Of a stretch of 64,000 bases of DNA, positions 60,749 through 64,000 are shown one piece after another. The position numbers and the translations under genes are program-made. Below the pieces are notes generated by a model. The model did no database searches, had not been told where the DNA came from, and saw only the letters and a program-made list of their open reading frames with translations. Location: assembly GCA_017640785.1 (NCBI GenBank), contig JAEPPZ010000006.1, positions 1 through 64,000 on the forward strand, in the 5' to 3' direction. This DNA is from Balneola sp. Its GTDB lineage: Bacteria > Bacteroidota > Rhodothermia > Balneolales > Balneolaceae. Positions within the stretch are counted from its first letter, which is position 1. The number at the start of each line of letters is the position of its first letter.

Positions 60749-61576
60749 TTAGCTAAAATCCTGAAATACTTCTTCACCTTCTTCTTCATAGTCCCCAAAG
60801 TAATGGATTGCTCCGATGATCAATCCTTTGAAGATGAAAATGGTGAACACAGCCATTAGTCCATATTCTTTTAAGGTCACGATCAGAATCAGATATAATA
60901 AAAGTAATCCCAGTTTACCTCTGTTTTCACGAATCGAGCGACGATCAAATCGTGGAATTTTATCAAATTTGATAGTACTAACCATAAGGAATGAAATCAC
61001 AATTACTACCGGGATCAGTACTGAATTTATTCCTTGTTCAAAAACTGTAAATAGATCCAGTTCATTTCTGAAAGTGAGGAAAAATGAACCGATAATAATT
61101 GCCTGAGCCGGAATCGGAAGACCAATAAAATGTTCATTGGTTGGTGACAGTCTTGCATTTACATTAAATCTGGCTAAACGAACTGCACCGCACAAAGGTG
61201 GGATTGCACTTATGATCATTCCTAAAACACCAAGCTCATTTAAGCTGAACGTATAGATCAAAAACCCGGGAGCCACTCCAAAAGAAACCATATCACTTAG
61301 CGAATCCAGTTCTATACCGAAATCGCTGGTAGCGTTCGCTAATCTTGCCATTAAACCGTCCATGACATCAAACATTCCCGCGATAGCAATTAACCACGCT
61401 CCCCAGAACAGATTTCCGTCTGCAATGCTAATGATCGCCAGAAAACCACTGAATAGATTCATTAGGGTAAAGAAGCTAGGTACTGCAATGCGTCGGTTTA
61501 CAGGCGGTTTTTCCTGCTTTATACGCTTTCTCTTTTCGCGAAACGAACCATATTTCTTCTGGATCGGATACTTCAC
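60749..61576 (-). CDS. pssA: CDP-diacylglycerol-serine O-phosphatidyltransferase
   Basis: 275 residues, membrane CDP-alcohol phosphatidyltransferase. The motif D70-x2-D73-G-x2-A-R-x8-G87-x3-D91-x3-D95 is complete (FDVMDGLMARLANATSDFGIELDSLSD). N-terminal basic tail and several helices follow. It makes phosphatidylserine for Psd, whose gene overlaps it by 4 bases. Confidence 0.95.
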   Translation of the reverse strand: MKYPIQKKYGSFREKRKRIKQEKPPVNRRIAVPSFFTLMNLFSGFLAIISIADGNLFWGAWLIAIAGMFDVMDGLMARLANATSDFGIELDSLSDMVSFGVAPGFLIYTFSLNELGVLGMIISAIPPLCGAVRLARFNVNARLSPTNEHFIGLPIPAQAIIIGSFFLTFRNELDLFTVFEQGINSVLIPVVIVISFLMVSTIKFDKIPRFDRRSIRENRGKLGLLLLYLILIVTLKEYGLMAVFTIFIFKGLIIGAIHYFGDYEEEGEEVFQDFS

Positions 61577-62226
61577 GATTTGATCTCTCCGATTATAGAT
61601 TCCCCTGCTACTGTACGATCCCCTTCTTTTACTTTGATCTCTACAATAGAAGGAACGATAACATCCATTCTGGAGCCGAATTTCATCATTCCAAATCGTT
61701 CACCTGCTGTTAACTCATCACCTTCTTTAATATGATACACTATTCTTCTTGCCAGAAATCCGGTTATTTGTTTAAAAAAGAATTTAGTCCCTGAAGGATG
61801 AAGAACACCGAAATCTGCTCTTTCATTTAGATCAGAAGCGTGTTCGTTCCAAGCCATCAAATATTTTCCCGGATGATATTTCAGATATTCCAGTTTTCCT
61901 GAAATGGGATTTCTGTTTACGTGTACATCCAAAGGCGAAAGGAAAATACTGATCTGAGTAGTTTTATCTTTTATGTACACATCTTCCTGATACTCTTTTA
62001 CAAGAACAACGACACCATCAGCAGGAGAAATGACTAAGTTTTCGTCAGACGGCGTTTCTCTTTCAGGATCACGAAAAAAATAAATAACGATTCCACAACA
62101 TATACCCACTACAATGTAGATCGGATAAGCGATCCAGTGTGAAACATAAAGTGCTGTAAGAGTGAAAACAATTACTGTAAATAAAACAGCAACTGTCATT
62201 GTGAAATAGCCTTCGCGTGCAAACAT
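61573..62226 (-). CDS. psd: Phosphatidylserine decarboxylase
   Basis: 217 residues, short type II enzyme. The self-cleavage site is Gly184-Ser185 in MMKFGSRMDVIVPS, which yields the pyruvoyl group. FRDPERETP, SPADGVVV and FLSPLDVHVNRNPISG are further family signatures. It has two N-terminal membrane helices. It produces phosphatidylethanolamine. The gene lies 3 bases after rseP. Confidence 0.96.
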   Translation of the reverse strand: MFAREGYFTMTVAVLFTVIVFTLTALYVSHWIAYPIYIVVGICCGIVIYFFRDPERETPSDENLVISPADGVVVLVKEYQEDVYIKDKTTQISIFLSPLDVHVNRNPISGKLEYLKYHPGKYLMAWNEHASDLNERADFGVLHPSGTKFFFKQITGFLARRIVYHIKEGDELTAGERFGMMKFGSRMDVIVPSIVEIKVKEGDRTVAGESIIGEIKS

Positions 62227-62229
62227 AAA

Positions 62230-63561
62230 TTAAAAGAGCTTTATAACATCATTAAATACTACGAAGATCATCAGTGTGACCAATACAAAGAAACCAATAT
62301 TCTGTGCAATTATCCTGACTTTCTCAGTTGGTTCTTTTCGGGTAATGCCTTCGTAGATAAGAAAAACTAAATGCCCACCATCTAAAGCGGGAATAGGCAA
62401 GATATTCATAATTGCCAGTGTAATACTCAGTAATGCAGTGATCGTCCAAAAGCCTATCCAACCATTGGAATCTGTAGCCTGTTTTGTCATTTCAGCAATG
62501 GCAATCGGGCCTCCTAAATTCTGACGTACGGAAATATCACCTTTAATCATTCTGGCAAATCCCTGTATTATACCTGTCGTTTGGTCCGCTGTTTCTTCCC
62601 AACCGGCTGCAATCGATTCAAAGAATCCATACTCAATTCTTGTTCCAAATTGATAGGTTTGAGGAGCGCCAACACCTAGTTTATTATCTTCATTTGGGGT
62701 TATACTAAAAGAAAGTATTTCTCCGCTTCTGTCAATAGTTAGATCTAATGGAACACCCTCTTCATTATTTGCTACTATATTAAAAAAAGCCAACCATGTT
62801 GTTACTTTCTCACCGTTCATGGCTATAACTCTGTCGCCAACCTCAAGGCCAGCTTCTGCTGCCGGAGAGCCTCTTTCTATTTGAGAGAAAATGCTTGGAG
62901 CAATACTTGTTCCGTCAATAAACCCTCTGGTTTGAATGCTGTCTAAAAATGAAGAAGCTACGGGAATAGTAATTTCTTCTCCGTTTCTTATTATCTGATA
63001 ATTCAGATTCTCTGAAGTCAATGCCGATGCAGAAACCAGATCATTGAAATAAGGAACTTCTTCACCGTTTACTCCAATAATTTTGTCGTTATTTCTGAAT
63101 CCTATTTCGTGTAAAATAGATTCTTCAGGTACATAAAGCCCATCAATGTTTTCTAAAGGAACAACGAGCTTACCATTGGTCATGATCATTCCTGAAAAGA
63201 TCACAAAAGCCAGAATCATATTGAAAATAACTCCGGCGGTAATCACAACCATTCTTTGCCAAACAGGTTTACTTCTGTATTCCCACGGCTGGGGTTCTTG
63301 CTCAAGGAATTCGTTATCCATGCTTTCATCCACCATTCCGGCAATTTTCACATAACCGCCTAATGGAGTGGCTCCGATACAATAATCGGTATCTCCTTTT
63401 TTAAATCCCCAAACGCGAGGAGGAAAACCAACCGAAAAGCGTTCTACTCGCATTCCAAATAACTTGGCGGCCAAAAAATGTCCCAGTTCGTGTATGAAAA
63501 CCAGGATCATTAAAGCACCCATAAAGATGCCGATTGTCGATAAAATTTCTATAAACGTCAT
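62230..63561 (-). CDS. rseP: RIP site-2 protease RseP
   Basis: 443 residues, intramembrane zinc metalloprotease. HExxH is H24-E25-L-G-H28 in FIHELGHFLAAKLFGMRVERFSVGFPP; a PDZ domain lies in the middle (IERGSPAAEAGLEVGDRVIAMNGEKV) and NILPIPALDGGHL supplies the third zinc ligand. It cleaves membrane-bound anti-sigma factors or signal-peptide remnants. It is one base after dxr and 3 bases before psd, in an envelope lipid operon. Confidence 0.96.
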   Translation of the reverse strand: MTFIEILSTIGIFMGALMILVFIHELGHFLAAKLFGMRVERFSVGFPPRVWGFKKGDTDYCIGATPLGGYVKIAGMVDESMDNEFLEQEPQPWEYRSKPVWQRMVVITAGVIFNMILAFVIFSGMIMTNGKLVVPLENIDGLYVPEESILHEIGFRNNDKIIGVNGEEVPYFNDLVSASALTSENLNYQIIRNGEEITIPVASSFLDSIQTRGFIDGTSIAPSIFSQIERGSPAAEAGLEVGDRVIAMNGEKVTTWLAFFNIVANNEEGVPLDLTIDRSGEILSFSITPNEDNKLGVGAPQTYQFGTRIEYGFFESIAAGWEETADQTTGIIQGFARMIKGDISVRQNLGGPIAIAEMTKQATDSNGWIGFWTITALLSITLAIMNILPIPALDGGHLVFLIYEGITRKEPTEKVRIIAQNIGFFVLVTLMIFVVFNDVIKLF

Positions 63562-63562
63562 A

Positions 63563-64000
63563 TTACTTAATCTGCGCAGCTAAATCGCGCGTCTCTTTAT
63601 TGATTTCAATTAGTGAGTCAATGTTTACTTCATAACCCGACCCGATTTTTTCAAGACATTCCTCTACAATTTTCGGGATGTCAATATACTTAATTTCTTT
63701 ATCCAAAAAGCGTTTAACTGCTACTTCGTTCGCTGCATTTAAAACCGCCGGAGCAACCCCTCCAATTTCTATAGATTCGATTGCGAGTTTCAGACAAGGA
63801 AACTTCCCGTAATCAACGGGCGAAAAGGTGAGTTCTTGTGCCTGAGTCCAATCCATTCTAGGTGTTTCTAACTTTAGCCTGTCAGGATAAGTCAATGCAT
63901 AGATAATAGGAACTTTCATATCCGGCGGACCAAGCTGTGCTTTGCTGGAACCATCCGTAAAAGTAACTATGGAATGAATAATGCTTTGCGGATGGATGAC
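63563..64000 (-). CDS. dxr: 1-deoxy-D-xylulose 5-phosphate reductoisomerase, N-terminus beyond window edge
   Basis: The C-terminal part of DXR, read to the window edge: VIHPQSIIHSIVTFTDGSSK, then AQLGPPDMKVPIIYALTYPDR, where the family has HPQSIIHSMV-x-Y-x-DGS and GPPDMR-x-PI. The helical C-terminal domain (CLKLAIESIEIGGVAPAVLNAANEVAVKRFL) contains the A-x-LNAANE-x-AV motif. DXR reduces DXP to MEP in isoprenoid synthesis. The Met at 63919 is internal and not a start. Confidence 0.95.
   Translation of the reverse strand, partial: VIHPQSIIHSIVTFTDGSSKAQLGPPDMKVPIIYALTYPDRLKLETPRMDWTQAQELTFSPVDYGKFPCLKLAIESIEIGGVAPAVLNAANEVAVKRFLDKEIKYIDIPKIVEECLEKIGSGYEVNIDSLIEINKETRDLAAQIK

Noticed and set aside
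63563-63919. A separate 118-residue protein
   Set aside because: The frame continues upstream to the window edge with typical DXR sequence, so the Met at 63919 is internal.

Overview
The window is chromosomal DNA of an AT-rich bacterium of the Bacteroidota/Rhodothermota/Balneolota group. Four things point there: the families DUF2480 and DUF4837, paired PorV/PorQ-type barrels next to a FlgD-type C-terminal domain, a TTG-N20-TATCTTTG promoter upstream of a tRNA (the Bacteroidota TTG/TAnnTTTG type), and large numbers of dispersed hairpin repeats between genes. A Balneola- or Gracilimonas-like genome is my best guess, made without any database search. The window opens inside recB and closes inside dxr.

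Layout. 1-7285 (minus): recC-recB and a small ribbon-helix-helix gene behind an orphan parA. 7474-12767 (plus): acyl-CoA thioesterase, an HPt-like protein, an OmpR-type response regulator with its histidine kinase, galE, tRNA-Leu(CAA), a 54-residue Pmp3-type peptide and an aldo/keto reductase. 12768-16311: a repeat-rich stretch with an SDR, a DUF4160/DUF2442 pair and DUF2480, in which the facing edges of the SDR and DUF2480 genes are duplicated. 16312-22259 (minus): Fe-S assembly operon sufB-sufC-sufD-sufS-nfu-iscA. 22438-30355 (minus): greA, Nudix, outer-membrane barrel, ackA, a caspase-like lipoprotein without catalytic residues, an EamA transporter, pta and manA. 30474-36043: MFS transporter, TrmH-type methyltransferase and a low-information stretch of small membrane or secreted proteins among repeats.

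36044-50097 (minus) holds tryptophan and biotin synthesis genes: a trp leader peptide with three consecutive Trp codons and an attenuator, then trpE-trpS-trpG-trpD-trpC-trpF-trpB-trpA, DUF4837, bioF-bioH-bioC-bioD-bioA. Intergenic hairpin repeats sit inside the suf, trp and bio operons. 50274-60721 (plus): lipoprotein, FlgD-type propeller protein and two PorV/PorQ-like barrels, which look like a type IX secretion cargo/shuttle set, followed by surface polysaccharide genes (glycosyltransferase, Wzx flippase, polysaccharide deacetylase, glycosyltransferase, wecB). 60749-64000 (minus): envelope lipid operon dxr-rseP-psd-pssA.

Most likely new biology: (1) stacked intergenic cassettes between duplicated gene edges that differ only at synonymous sites; (2) the pseudo-caspase lipoprotein inside an ackA-pta operon; (3) a classical Trp-codon attenuator that also controls trpS; (4) an HPt-like protein beside a non-hybrid two-component pair; (5) the cargo/PorV/PorQ cassette next to polysaccharide genes. 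All product calls come from reading motifs in translated sequence; nothing was searched.
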